Shown: one piece after another, positions 18,815 to 27,840 of the stretch | How positions within the stretch are numbered: position 1 is the stretch's first letter | Layout: each line of letters opens with the position of its first letter | Assembly: GCA_023414875.1 (NCBI GenBank) | Contig: JAEZMV010000017.1 | Coordinates: 124,001 to 188,000, forward strand | Origin: Bacillota bacterium | GTDB taxonomy: Bacteria; Bacillota; Clostridia; Lachnospirales; Lachnospiraceae | Direction of reading: 5' to 3' | DNA: 64,000 nt | Position numbers and translations under genes: made by a program | Notes under the pieces: generated by a model | What the model saw: the letters and a program-made list of their open reading frames with translations, nothing else | Databases searched by the model: none | What the model was told of the DNA's origin: nothing

Positions 18815-19795
18815 ATGAGACATGCAACAATCATCGGCACTGGTAGTTACTTGCCGGATCATATATTGACGAATGATGATATGGCGAAGCTGGTAGAAAC
18901 CAGTGATGAATGGATTACAACCAGAACAGGTATCAAAGAAAGAAGAATTTCAACCGGAGAGACTACCTCTGATCTGGCATATGAGGCTTCATTCAGAGCT
19001 TTGAAAAGAGCAGGCTTAGGAGCAGAAGATTTGGATTTAATCATATGCGCAACGATTTCTCCGGATTCCTTTATGCCCTCGGTAGCCTGCATGGTTCAGG
19101 AACGTTTGGGTGCTATGAATGCAGCAGCATTTGATTTAACAGCAGCTTGTTCAGGATTGATTTATGCAGCTACATGTGCTACATCCTTTATCGAAAATGG
19201 CATGTATCAGAATGTTCTTGTGGTAGGAGCAGAAACCCTGTCCAAAGCCTTAGACTGGACGGATCGTTCCACTTGTGTTCTCTTTGGTGATGGAGCAGGA
19301 GCAGTAGTTTTATCTGCTACAGAAAGTAAGAAGGGTATTATGGCAACGAAACTGCTAAGTGATGGAAGTAAACAGGATTATTTATGTTTATCGGCGATCC
19401 CACTGGTAAATCCTTTTATTGAAAAGGAGCAAGGTCAAGAAAGGCCTGCAATTACTATGAAGGGTCAGGAGGTTTTTAAATTTGCAGTACGCAGTATTGT
19501 AGATTTGATTCATACTGTTCTTCAACAATCTGAAACATCAGAGGAAGATATTAAATATATCGTTGCTCATCAGGCAAATGCGAGAATCCTTGAACATGCG
19601 GCCAAATCCTCCGGTATACCGATTGAGAAGTTCTATATGAATTTGGATCGTTACGGGAATACCTCGGCGGCAACCATAGGAATTGCTCTTGATGAGATGG
19701 TTCAAAATGAGCTGCTTCAGCCGGGAGACAAAGTGATATTAATTGGCTTTGGCGGTGGTATGACAAGCGGAGCAATACTGGTTGAATGGAGTTAG
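18815..19795 (+). CDS. fabH: 3-oxoacyl-ACP synthase III
   Basis: Starts each fatty-acid chain by condensing acetyl- or branched acyl-CoA with malonyl-ACP. 326 residues. The Cys-His-Asn triad is visible: LTAACSGLIYA (Cys about 112), VAHQANARI (His about 250) and YGNTSAATIGIAL (Asn about 280). The N-terminal IIGTGSYLPDHILTNDDMAKLVETSDEWI is standard. Lies 175 bases after fabT. It is cut off from acpP by an 840-bp repeat region, so the rest of the cluster may have separate transcription. AGGAGGACA precedes ATG. Confidence 0.96.
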   Translation: MRHATIIGTGSYLPDHILTNDDMAKLVETSDEWITTRTGIKERRISTGETTSDLAYEASFRALKRAGLGAEDLDLIICATISPDSFMPSVACMVQERLGAMNAAAFDLTAACSGLIYAATCATSFIENGMYQNVLVVGAETLSKALDWTDRSTCVLFGDGAGAVVLSATESKKGIMATKLLSDGSKQDYLCLSAIPLVNPFIEKEQGQERPAITMKGQEVFKFAVRSIVDLIHTVLQQSETSEEDIKYIVAHQANARILEHAAKSSGIPIEKFYMNLDRYGNTSAATIGIALDEMVQNELLQPGDKVILIGFGGGMTSGAILVEWS

Positions 19796-19812
19796 AGGGG
19801 TTGGATGATGTA

Positions 19813-19994
19813 CATTTTCGTGATAAGACCAAAATGTTTTGTCTGCCTTACCTTCCCGGCGGGATGTTTTTTACAAGCCTCTAACTTGTAAGAATGCTGT
19901 CCAGTGGAACAGCATTCTCACAGAGTCTTGACAAAACATGAGCCCCTTGGTCAGCCGGTCGACGCCAAAACTTTTTGGTCTTACCACGAAAATG
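19813..19994. repeat. Multi-branched inverted-repeat structure
   Basis: An outer 22-bp stem with one mismatch (19813-19834 with 19973-19994; ends CATTTTCGTG and CACGAAAATG) is followed on the inside by a perfect 10-bp stem ATGTTTTGTC/GACAAAACAT (19834-19843 with 19930-19939). Within are three small hairpins: CCCGGCGGG, ACAAG/CTTGT and AGAATGCTGT with AACAGCATTCT. A fourth lies on the 3' side between the two stems. As RNA it would form a closed multi-arm structure. Confidence 0.7.
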
Positions 19995-20460
19995 GGATAT
20001 AGGCACAGAATGAAAGATAAAAGATAGTTATGTGTGATTAACGGTAAGTAGTAAATGGGTATGTCTGGATGAATAATAAATCGTAAGAAGTTATTTTTTG
20101 GTTTAGGTTGAGCTGTTTAGATTTAATATTGGTCTTACCACGAAAATGGGATATAGGTACAAAATGTAATATAAAAGATTGTTATGTATGATTAACGGTT
20201 TAGTAGTAAGTGGGTATACTGGATGGATAATGAATCTTGAGAAGTTATTTTTTGGTTTAGATTGAGCTGTTTAGATTTAATATTGGTCTTACCACGAAAA
20301 TGGGATATAGGTACAAAATGAAAGACAAAAGATAGTTATGTATGATTAACGGTTTAGTAGTAAGTGGGTATACTGGATGGATAATGAATTAACATAAGAT
20401 ATTTTGATTAACGGTTTAGTAGTAAATGGGTGTGTCTGGATGAATTATATATCTTGAATG
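19977..20460. repeat. 154-bp tandem repeat, three copies plus a partial
   Basis: Copies begin at 19977, 20131 and 20285 with GGTCTTACCACGAAAATGGG, an exact 154-bp period. Copy three breaks off near 20390 and is followed by a partial unit repeating the GATTAACGGTTTAGTAGTAA segment. Each unit start is the 3' arm of the outer stem at 19813, so the 5' arm has three possible partners. No reading frame is carried. Confidence 0.85.
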
Positions 20461-20639
20461 AATTAGATTTGTTAACTTGCATGTTTAAGGGGGTGACCCT
20501 TTGAATATAGAAACATGGATAGGGAGTTATTAGCCCTATGGTAATTAAGAGATCAAATTAAATAGCTTCAAAAAGGTAATTAAAAAATAAGCAGGGAGCT
20601 TAGCTCCCAGGGCAAAAACATTTTAGGAGGAATATAACA

Positions 20640-20876
20640 ATGGATTTCAACAAAATTAAAGAGGTAGTGGCAGATCAATTAGGAGTTGATATTTCAGAGC
20701 TTACAGCGGAGACTTCATTGAAGGACGATTTAAATGCAGATTCTCTCGACCTTTTCCAGATTATTATGTCCTTAGAAGAAGAGTTTGGTATTGAGATTCC
20801 TACAGAAGATACCGAAAGCATAGGTACAATTGGCGATATCGAAAAATACTTATCTTCGAGAAACGAAGAGAATTAG
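20640..20876 (+). CDS. acpP: Acyl carrier protein
   Basis: 78-residue acidic helical protein. Ser in ADSLDLFQI (about residue 37) is the phosphopantetheine attachment site; the motif reads DSLD as in ACPs generally. It carries the growing acyl chain for all Fab enzymes. TTAGGAGGA lies eight bases before ATG. It opens the second part of the fab cluster, after the repeat region and a GGGAGC/GCTCCC hairpin. Confidence 0.96.
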   Translation: MDFNKIKEVVADQLGVDISELTAETSLKDDLNADSLDLFQIIMSLEEEFGIEIPTEDTESIGTIGDIEKYLSSRNEEN

Positions 20877-20960
20877 AAATAAAGTTATTCTTTTCTATGA
20901 AATCATTACGGAGATGCTTAAGGAGGCAGATGTCTTCTTTCTGGAGACTTGGAGGTAAGG

Positions 20961-21902
20961 GTGAGCAAAACAGCATTTATATTTTCAGGGCAGGGAGCCC
21001 AATATATCGGAATGGGAAAAGAATTATACAATAATTTTCCTATATGCAAACAAACCTTTGAAGAAGCAAACGAGAGTCTTCATATGGACTTGTCAGAGTT
21101 AATTTTTAATGGTAATAAAGAAGATTTGGATTTAACGGAAAATACACAGCCATCCGTGGTTACAATGTCAATTGCAGCGTTCCGAGCGTTTGCCCAGTAC
21201 GATATTCACCCAGAGCTAGTTGCAGGATTAAGTCTTGGTGAATATTCTGCCCTAACCGCCAGCGGTGTGTTTAAATTGTCCCAGGTGGTACCTTTGGTCA
21301 AAAAAAGAGGCCGTTTTATGCAGGAAGCTGTTCCGGCAGGAATCGGTAAGATGAGCGCAGTGCTTGGTTTATCAGAGGGTAAAGTCAGGGAAGCTTGTGA
21401 AGAGGCTAAGTCCGTAGGCATTGTTGAACCGGCAAACTTTAACTGTCCCGGACAGATTGTTATAGGTGGTGAGATAAAAGCAGTCGAGGAAGCTTCGAGA
21501 CTTGCGAAGGAAAAGGGCGCTATGAAAATAGTTGATTTACCTGTAAGCGCTCCCTTTCATACTTCAATGTTGAAGCCTGCAGCTGAAAAGCTGAAGCTAG
21601 AACTAGAGCCTATGATTCTTGGAGAGCTTCGTACCAAAGTAATAAGCAATGTGAATGCAGACTTTATTCCCAGCTCAGCCGAGGTTAAGGATTTACTTTA
21701 TCATCAGGTTATGAGTAGTGTTTTATGGGAACAATCAATTCGTAAAATGATAGAGGCTGGTGTAACGAAATTTGTAGAGATAGGACCCGGTAAAACCTTA
21801 TCCGGTTTTGTGAAAAAGATTGACAGGAGCCTTGGTATTTATAATATAGAGGATATGGCTTCCTTAGAAGCAACTGCCAAGGCATTTACGGCAGGAAAAT
21901 AG
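20961..21902 (+). CDS. fabD: Malonyl-CoA:ACP transacylase
   Basis: Moves malonyl groups from CoA to ACP. 313 residues. The nucleophile Ser is in GLSLGEYSALTASG (about residue 90) and the His in SAPFHTSML (about 200). N-terminal FIFSGQGAQYIGMGKEL is typical. The frame opens at TTG 20949, but GTG 20961 follows GGAGGTAAG and gives the usual N-terminus, so GTG is chosen; spacing is short. Gene order acpP-fabD skips the fabK position found in related clusters. Confidence 0.93.
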   Translation: MSKTAFIFSGQGAQYIGMGKELYNNFPICKQTFEEANESLHMDLSELIFNGNKEDLDLTENTQPSVVTMSIAAFRAFAQYDIHPELVAGLSLGEYSALTASGVFKLSQVVPLVKKRGRFMQEAVPAGIGKMSAVLGLSEGKVREACEEAKSVGIVEPANFNCPGQIVIGGEIKAVEEASRLAKEKGAMKIVDLPVSAPFHTSMLKPAAEKLKLELEPMILGELRTKVISNVNADFIPSSAEVKDLLYHQVMSSVLWEQSIRKMIEAGVTKFVEIGPGKTLSGFVKKIDRSLGIYNIEDMASLEATAKAFTAGK

Positions 21903-21915
21903 AAAGGAATTAATT

Positions 21916-22656
21916 ATGCTGAATGGAAAAGTCGCAGTGATTACCGGAGCGGGAAGAGGAATTGGAAGAGCAATTGCTTTACAGTTTGCCCAGTATGGTG
22001 CTAAGGTGGTAATAAATTATCGAAGCAGCATCACGCAGGTGGAGGAGCTTTTGGCATCGATTAAGAATTCCGGTGGTGAAGCAATCGCTATACAGGCTGA
22101 CATAAGTAAGGAAGACGAAGCAAAGAGGCTGATTGAAGAATCAGTAAAGCATTTTGGAAGACTTGATGTGTTGGTTAACAATGCCGGAATTACGAAGGAT
22201 AACCTTTTAATGCGGATGACGGAGGCGGAATTTTGCGGTGTCGTGGATATAAATTTGAAGGGGACCTTTTATTGTACAAAATATGCGGCAACCGTGATGT
22301 TAAAACAAAAATGTGGTAAAATTATCAATATATCCTCTGTCGTAGGTATTACAGGCAATATCGGCCAGGCTAACTATGCGGCATCCAAGGCGGGAGTTAT
22401 TGGAATGACCAAGGCAGTGGCAAGAGAATTGGCCTCCAGAGGTATTACCGTGAATGCAGTTGCTCCGGGATTTATTGAATCGGATATGACCGATCAATTA
22501 CCTGATAAGGTAAAGGAAGCAACACTTGCCAGTATTCCATTAAAGAGATATGGTAATGTTGCTGAAGTAGCCAGTGCAGTAAGTTTTCTGGCGTCAGAAG
22601 CTGCAAATTATATTACCGGCCAGGTTCTACAGGTAGACGGCGGCATGGTTATGTAG
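21916..22656 (+). CDS. fabG: 3-oxoacyl-ACP reductase
   Basis: NADPH-dependent reduction of 3-oxoacyl-ACP. 246 residues, short-chain dehydrogenase fold: GAGRGIGRAIA (about 8-18), LDVLVNNAGITKDNLLMRM (about 82-100), Ser in NISSVVG and the YAASK active-site motif near residue 155. The C-terminus ends ITGQVLQVDGGMVM as in FabG. Placed 13 bases after fabD with GAAAGGAA upstream. Confidence 0.95.
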   Translation: MLNGKVAVITGAGRGIGRAIALQFAQYGAKVVINYRSSITQVEELLASIKNSGGEAIAIQADISKEDEAKRLIEESVKHFGRLDVLVNNAGITKDNLLMRMTEAEFCGVVDINLKGTFYCTKYAATVMLKQKCGKIINISSVVGITGNIGQANYAASKAGVIGMTKAVARELASRGITVNAVAPGFIESDMTDQLPDKVKEATLASIPLKRYGNVAEVASAVSFLASEAANYITGQVLQVDGGMVM

Positions 22657-22774
22657 CAAGAAAGTAGGAGAAGTCTCCTATGAAGGAGATAGCTGCCTCC
22701 CAAAGGAACAGGGAGAAGGAACCCTCTAATATGTCAGGGAGAAGAACTGTCTTGGAAAGGTATGGAAAATTAGT

Positions 22775-24013
22775 ATGAATCGTAGAGTAGTTATTACGGG
22801 TATGGGTGCCATAACCCCAATCGGCAATAGCGTAAAAGAGTTTTTTGAGAACGTTCAAGCTGGTAAATGCGGAATAGATTTTATCAATAACTTCGATACT
22901 GAGACCTATTCTGTAAAACTAGCGGCACCGGTAAAAGACTTTGATCCAAAAAATTATATGGATCAAAAGGCAGCCAGAAGAATGGATCGTTTCTCTCAGC
23001 TGGCAGTGGCAGCAGCCAAGGAAGCAGTTGAGGATTCGGGTATTAATTTAGAAAGCATTAATGCAGAACGTTTTGGAGTAATTGTTGGCTCAGGTATCGG
23101 AGCTATAGATGATATTGAGAAGGAAACCAATACAATTAGAGATAAAGGACCAAAACGAGTTAATCCGTTATTTATTCCTATGACCATTACCAATATGGCA
23201 GCAGGAAATATAGCTATACAATTTGGCGCAAAGGGTGTATGTACCAATGTAGTTACTGCTTGTGCAACCGGTAATAACTGTATCGGTGAAGCCTTTAGAA
23301 GTATCAAGCATGGTTATGCTGAGATTATCCTAGCAGGTGGTGCTGAAGGTTCCATTACACCGCTTGCAGTAGCAGGCTTCCAAGCGTTGACAGCTTTATC
23401 TACCAGTAAAGATCCTATGAGAGCATCAATTCCCTTTGATAAGGAAAGAGATGGCTTTGTCATGGGAGAAGGTGCCGGAATTCTGGTACTTGAGGAATAC
23501 GAGTATGCAGTTGCCCGTGGTGCTAAGATATATGCTGAAGTAGTAGGCTATGGTGCTACCTGTGATGCTTACCATATAACAGCACCTACACCGGATGGTG
23601 AAGGTGGCGCAAGAGCAATGAAGCTTGCGATGGAGGAAGCAGGAATAACACCAAAGCAGGTATCCTATATCAATGCGCATGGAACCAGTACTCCTACCAA
23701 TGACGCCACAGAGACCGAAGCTGTTAAGAAGGCAATGGGAGAGTATGCTTATAAAGTGCCAATCAGCTCAACTAAGTCTATGATTGGACATTTACTAGGT
23801 GCTGCAGGAGCTGTTGAGGCGATTGCCTGTGTAAAGGGAATAGAAAATGACTTTATCCCAGCTACCATCGGATATAAAGTGCCGGATGAGGAATGTGATC
23901 TGGATTACGTACCGAATGTAGGAAGAAAAGCTAAGATTTCTTATGCAATGTCTAATTCACTAGGTTTTGGCGGACATAATGCTACAGTGATATTTAAAAG
24001 CCTGGAGGTATAA
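22775..24013 (+). CDS. fabF: 3-oxoacyl-ACP synthase II
   Basis: Elongating ketosynthase. 412 residues with the Cys-His-His triad: VTACATGNNCIGEAF (Cys about 165), NAHGTSTPTNDATE (His about 305) and STKSMIGHLLGAAGAVEAI (His about 342). The end motif NSLGFGGHNATVIF is standard. A 118-base gap before it is rich in GGAG/CTCC hairpin material. The start MNRRVVITGMGAITPIGN is canonical. Confidence 0.96.
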   Translation: MNRRVVITGMGAITPIGNSVKEFFENVQAGKCGIDFINNFDTETYSVKLAAPVKDFDPKNYMDQKAARRMDRFSQLAVAAAKEAVEDSGINLESINAERFGVIVGSGIGAIDDIEKETNTIRDKGPKRVNPLFIPMTITNMAAGNIAIQFGAKGVCTNVVTACATGNNCIGEAFRSIKHGYAEIILAGGAEGSITPLAVAGFQALTALSTSKDPMRASIPFDKERDGFVMGEGAGILVLEEYEYAVARGAKIYAEVVGYGATCDAYHITAPTPDGEGGARAMKLAMEEAGITPKQVSYINAHGTSTPTNDATETEAVKKAMGEYAYKVPISSTKSMIGHLLGAAGAVEAIACVKGIENDFIPATIGYKVPDEECDLDYVPNVGRKAKISYAMSNSLGFGGHNATVIFKSLEV

Positions 24014-24248
24014 GAGCGAAAGAACTCCAAAATGATAATTCAAAAGTGTCAGGAAAACATCTAAACACTTGTATTATGAACTTATTTCTATATGATATAG
24101 GAGGCCACGAACTGTATTATGTAGGTAAGGGTGACAGATTATAAATCTTCTAACCAGCAAGTTTGTGACAGCGCTGTACACACAAACTTGTATATGCGTA
24201 TAGTCTTGCAAGCAAGACCTTAATTGCAGCGCAGAAATGAGGAGAATC
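24014..24248 (+). other. Hairpin-rich spacer fabF-accB
   Basis: 235 bases without a gene. They hold a CAAGTTTGTG/CACAAACTTG hairpin around ACAGCGCTGT, and a GTCTTGCAAGCAAGAC palindrome, shortly before the accB ribosome site. Function not evident; possibly mRNA processing or stability control inside the operon. Confidence 0.5.
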
Positions 24249-24743
24249 ATGGATTATAAGGTTATTCTTAATTTGATGAAGGAAATGAATCATACCGATT
24301 TAACAAAGCTTGAGATAGAAGAAGAGGGATTTCGTATCTGCATGGAGAAGACGGCCAATGTGGTTACCTTGACTCAGCCGGTAATACCCCAGATGACAAT
24401 GACTCCCCAGGTTATGCCTGCAGCTTCCTATGCAACACCTACCCAGACAGCAACTGTACAGCCTACTCCGGTAGCAGAGGTAGCTGAAAAACAATCGGAA
24501 GAATTAAGCGGCAAGAAACTTGTTTCTCCGATGGTAGGGACCTTCTACGCATCACCGTCACCGGATAAACCGACATTTGTGAAAGTAGGCGATAAGGTTA
24601 AGAAGGGTCAAACGATATGCATCATAGAGGCGATGAAGCTGATGAACGAGATTGAAAGCGAGCATGATGGTGAGATCGTTAAGATATTAGTTAACAACGA
24701 ACAAATGGTGGAATTCGGGCAACCCCTGTTCCTGATTAAGTAA
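24249..24743 (+). CDS. accB: Biotin carboxyl carrier protein of acetyl-CoA carboxylase
   Basis: 164 residues: N-terminal helical domain, a Pro/Thr/Ala-rich flexible linker (about 40-85), then the biotinyl domain. The biotin Lys is in IIEAMKLMNEIE (about residue 129). It shuttles carboxyl groups between AccC and AccAD. ATG 24237 is upstream in frame, but GAGGAGA at 24239-24245 points to ATG 24249. Confidence 0.94.
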   Translation: MDYKVILNLMKEMNHTDLTKLEIEEEGFRICMEKTANVVTLTQPVIPQMTMTPQVMPAASYATPTQTATVQPTPVAEVAEKQSEELSGKKLVSPMVGTFYASPSPDKPTFVKVGDKVKKGQTICIIEAMKLMNEIESEHDGEIVKILVNNEQMVEFGQPLFLIK

Positions 24744-24810
24744 AAGATAAGGTCAATATGAGTCTGCCTCCCAAGGTGTGCAGGCTTTGAAGAAAGGCAT
24801 GGTTACTTAT

Positions 24811-25233
24811 ATGTTGAATATTGATGAAATACAAAAAATCCTTCCTCATAGGCCTCCATTCTTATTAGTAGACCGTGTTGATGAACTGGAACCCGGTAAG
24901 GGTGCTACTGGTATCAAATGTGTTACTATGAATGAACCGTATTTTCAAGGACATTTTCCCGGAAAGGCGGTTATGCCAGGAGTTATTATTTTGGAATCCT
25001 TAGCTCAGATGGGTGCTATCTGCATGCTGACGGTAGAAGGAAATGAAGGAAAGATCGTATTATTCGGTGGTATGGATCGAGTTAAGTTTAAACGTCAGGT
25101 ATTTCCCGGAGATGTATTAACACTTAAGGTTGAGATTACTAAGAGAAAAGGAAGTTTTGGCGTTGGAACGGCAGTTGCTTATGTTGATGATAAGGTTGCA
25201 GTAGAAGCAATTCTTACGTTTGCGATCAGCTAA
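24811..25233 (+). CDS. fabZ: 3-hydroxyacyl-ACP dehydratase
   Basis: Dehydrates 3-hydroxyacyl-ACP to enoyl-ACP. About 140 residues, hot-dog fold: LPHRPPFLLVDRV near the start, catalytic His in FQGHFPGKAVMPG and Glu in ILESLAQMGA. In-frame GTG 24778 and ATG 24799 lie upstream; ATG 24811 gives the usual MLNIDEIQKILPHR start. The leader ending GAAAGGCATGG is shared with accA and a later gene, so the precise start is a little uncertain. Confidence 0.93.
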   Translation: MLNIDEIQKILPHRPPFLLVDRVDELEPGKGATGIKCVTMNEPYFQGHFPGKAVMPGVIILESLAQMGAICMLTVEGNEGKIVLFGGMDRVKFKRQVFPGDVLTLKVEITKRKGSFGVGTAVAYVDDKVAVEAILTFAIS

Positions 25234-25285
25234 TTGACGAACCAATCATTCTTTGAAAATCGGACTAAAATCAAGGAGAGTTGTG

Positions 25286-26617
25286 ATGTTTAAGAAAATA
25301 TTAATAGCAAACCGTGGAGAGATTGCAGTCAGAATCATCCGTGCATGCAAGGAAATGGGGATAGATACCGTAGCTGTCTATTCGGAAGCTGATAAAGAAG
25401 CCCTGCATGTTATGTTGGCAGATGAAGCAGTATGTATCGGGCCGGCAAAATCTAAGGATAGTTACTTGAATATACAGAATATCATAAGTGCGACGGTGCT
25501 AACCGGAGCGACAGCAATCCATCCGGGTTTTGGATTCTTATCGGAGAACAGCTCCTTTGCCAGAATGTGTGAGGATTGTAACATTACCTTCATTGGGCCG
25601 AAAGCTGATACCATTGATCTGTTGGGAAATAAATCTAAGGCAAGAGAAACCATGCAAAAGGCAGGAGTTCCGGTAGTCCCGGGTTCTGATGGTGAGGTGG
25701 AGACCGTAAAGGATGCCACCTTATTAGCAAAAAAGATCGGTTATCCGGTTATGATTAAAGCCTCTGCCGGCGGTGGCGGCAAAGGCATGAGAGCCGTATT
25801 TAAGGAAGAAGATTTAGAAAAATTCTATAACGCAGCAAAATCGGAAGCGAAGGCCTCCTTTGCTGATGATAAAGTATACATTGAAAAATTGATAATTAAT
25901 CCAAAACATATAGAATTTCAGATATTGGCGGACAGTCATGGTAATGTTATTCACCTTGGGGAAAGAGACTGTTCCGTACAAAGAAGAAATCAAAAGATGA
26001 TAGAGGAGTCTCCCTCTGCAATTATGACACCGGAGCTTCGCGAGAAGATGGGCTCTGCGGCAGTCAAGGCAGCAAAGGCTACCGGATATGTGAATGCTGG
26101 AACCATCGAATTCCTATATAGTGAGGGTAATTATTACTTTATGGAAATGAACACCCGTATTCAGGTAGAGCATCCGGTAACAGAGATGGTGACCGGCATT
26201 GATATGATTAAAGCTCAGATTAGAATTGCCAATGGTGAAGAGATGCCATACCGTCAGGAGAGTATTGTCTTTAAGGGTCATGCGATTGAATGCAGAATTA
26301 ATGCAGAGGATCCGACGAAGAACTTTATGCCCTGTCCGGGACGTGTGGAGAATGTTCTGTTCCCCGGAGGCTTTGGTGTTCGTGTTGATAGTGCACTTTA
26401 TCCCGGATATGTGGTTCCTTCTTGTTATGACTCCATGTTGGCTAAGGTAATAGCTTACGGCAGCGACAGGGAAGAAGCAATCGGAAGGATGAAGAGAGCT
26501 CTTTCAGAGCTTATCATTGATGGAATTCAGACTAATGTAGAATATCAGTATGATTTACTGGAACGAGAAGAGATTATTTCCGGCAACTATCATACCGGTA
26601 TCATAGAGGCAAAGTAA
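25286..26617 (+). CDS. accC: Biotin carboxylase subunit of acetyl-CoA carboxylase
   Basis: ATP-dependent carboxylation of the AccB biotin. 443 residues, near the E. coli length. The start [25 protein letters not shown] is canonical. The ATP-grasp Gly loop [14 protein letters not shown] lies near residue 155, and [18 protein letters not shown] near residue 280 carries the catalytic Arg/Glu region. An upstream in-frame start at 25253 is dropped because AAGGAGAG fits ATG 25286. Confidence 0.96.
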   Translation: MFKKILIANRGEIAVRIIRACKEMGIDTVAVYSEADKEALHVMLADEAVCIGPAKSKDSYLNIQNIISATVLTGATAIHPGFGFLSENSSFARMCEDCNITFIGPKADTIDLLGNKSKARETMQKAGVPVVPGSDGEVETVKDATLLAKKIGYPVMIKASAGGGGKGMRAVFKEEDLEKFYNAAKSEAKASFADDKVYIEKLIINPKHIEFQILADSHGNVIHLGERDCSVQRRNQKMIEESPSAIMTPELREKMGSAAVKAAKATGYVNAGTIEFLYSEGNYYFMEMNTRIQVEHPVTEMVTGIDMIKAQIRIANGEEMPYRQESIVFKGHAIECRINAEDPTKNFMPCPGRVENVLFPGGFGVRVDSALYPGYVVPSCYDSMLAKVIAYGSDREEAIGRMKRALSELIIDGIQTNVEYQYDLLEREEIISGNYHTGIIEAK

Positions 26618-26621
26618 GCTT

Positions 26622-27530
26622 ATGAATAAGAATCCATTTAAGTCAAAGCAATATGCTACATCAAAAATATATCGCGCCAGACCACAGGATATTGAACGAA
26701 CCGAAGAGGAGCGTCCGAATGTACCTCAGGGTATAATGACAAAATGCCCAAAATGTGGTAAAGTCATCTATACAAAGCTGCTTTTGAGGAATTTTAAAAG
26801 TTGTGATGAATGCGGTTACAATTTTAAAGTATCGGCTAATGAGCGTTTTGCAATGATATTGGATGACGGCGAGCTACAGGAGTTTGATGCTCAGGTAACG
26901 ACAAGAGATCCACTGAATTTTCCCGGATATGGTGATAAACTGGTTAGGACACAGACACAGACAGGACTTGTGGATGGTATCGTAACCGGTAAAGGAAAAA
27001 TAGATGGTTCACCGGTCATGCTGGGTGTTATGGATGCTGCCTTTTTCATGGGTAGTATGGGTACCGCAATCGGTGAAAAGCTGGCAAGATTATTTGAACG
27101 CGCCACAAAGGAAAGACTTCCGGTGATTGTATTTACAGCTTCCGGAGGAGCCAGAATGCATGAGGGTATCTTCTCATTGATGCAGATGGCAAAAGTAAGC
27201 GCTGCCGTAGCAAAACATAGCGAAGCCGGACTCCTGTATATCACAGTACTTACCGATCCTACAACGGGTGGTGTAACTGCAAGCTTTGCGATGCTGGGAG
27301 ATATCATACTGGCGGAGCCCGGAGCATTAATCGGATTTGCCGGCCCCAGAGTAATTGAGCAGACCATCGGTCAAAAGCTGCCGGAAGGCTTTCAGCGTTC
27401 TGAGTTTTTACTGGAGCATGGCTTTGTTGACCGGATCGTTCCGAGGGATCAATTAAAGCAAACCTTGGGTACGATTGTTAAATTACATTCTGCGGCAGAT
27501 CAGAGTTATCTGACGCAGGCTGAAGATTAA
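26622..27530 (+). CDS. accD: Acetyl-CoA carboxylase carboxyltransferase beta subunit
   Basis: With AccA moves CO2 from carboxybiotin to acetyl-CoA, giving malonyl-CoA. 302 residues. The N-terminal Zn ribbon has two CxxC pairs, CPKCGK and CDECGY (about residues 43-67). The crotonase-like core has [17 protein letters not shown] and [16 protein letters not shown]. It starts four bases after the accC stop with only a weak ribosome site, so translation is probably coupled. Confidence 0.95.
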   Translation: MNKNPFKSKQYATSKIYRARPQDIERTEEERPNVPQGIMTKCPKCGKVIYTKLLLRNFKSCDECGYNFKVSANERFAMILDDGELQEFDAQVTTRDPLNFPGYGDKLVRTQTQTGLVDGIVTGKGKIDGSPVMLGVMDAAFFMGSMGTAIGEKLARLFERATKERLPVIVFTASGGARMHEGIFSLMQMAKVSAAVAKHSEAGLLYITVLTDPTTGGVTASFAMLGDIILAEPGALIGFAGPRVIEQTIGQKLPEGFQRSEFLLEHGFVDRIVPRDQLKQTLGTIVKLHSAADQSYLTQAED

Positions 27531-27769
27531 AGTGAAGAGAGTTCAACAAAGTAGAAATCTTAAAGAGCAAAAAGTACAAGGAAGAACTGTGAAGTTTTGT
27601 AAAAGTGACTCCCTTCATGTTCTTCCCAGTTATGGGTTACATCATGAATACAGCACGTAAGTTTATGCTTGCGGATTCGAAAGGTGTGCAAGCACAATTT
27701 CACACAACGAATTCAAAGAGCAGGGATGTATGGATATTTGGTATTTTTATTTTACATTGCACATTTGTT

Positions 27770-27832
27770 CTCTGCAAAGCACGAGATAAGATTTTTCGTG
27801 CATAAAGTTTGCAGACTGTGATGAAAGGCATG
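27770..27832 (+). repeat. Recurring hairpin leader before accA
   Basis: CTCTGCA, a GCACGA/TCGTGC hairpin, then AAAGTTTGCAG and GAAAGGCATGG just before the accA start. The same arrangement, with a different stem sequence that still pairs, stands at 57055-57119, and a truncated form at 24774-24801. CTGCAAA and TTTGCAG can also pair as an outer stem. Confidence 0.55.
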
Positions 27833-27840
27833 GATATATT

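Noticed and set aside
19551..19832. 93-codon minus-strand frame at the end of fabH
   Set aside because: Overlaps the fabH active-site coding region; shadow frame.
19977..20460. CRISPR array
   Set aside because: Units are 154 bp, directly adjacent, without unique spacers; no cas genes. The same holds for the 42-bp and 32-bp repeats.
27605..27805. 66-codon frame in the accD-accA gap
   Set aside because: No ribosome site and overlaps the recurring hairpin leader.
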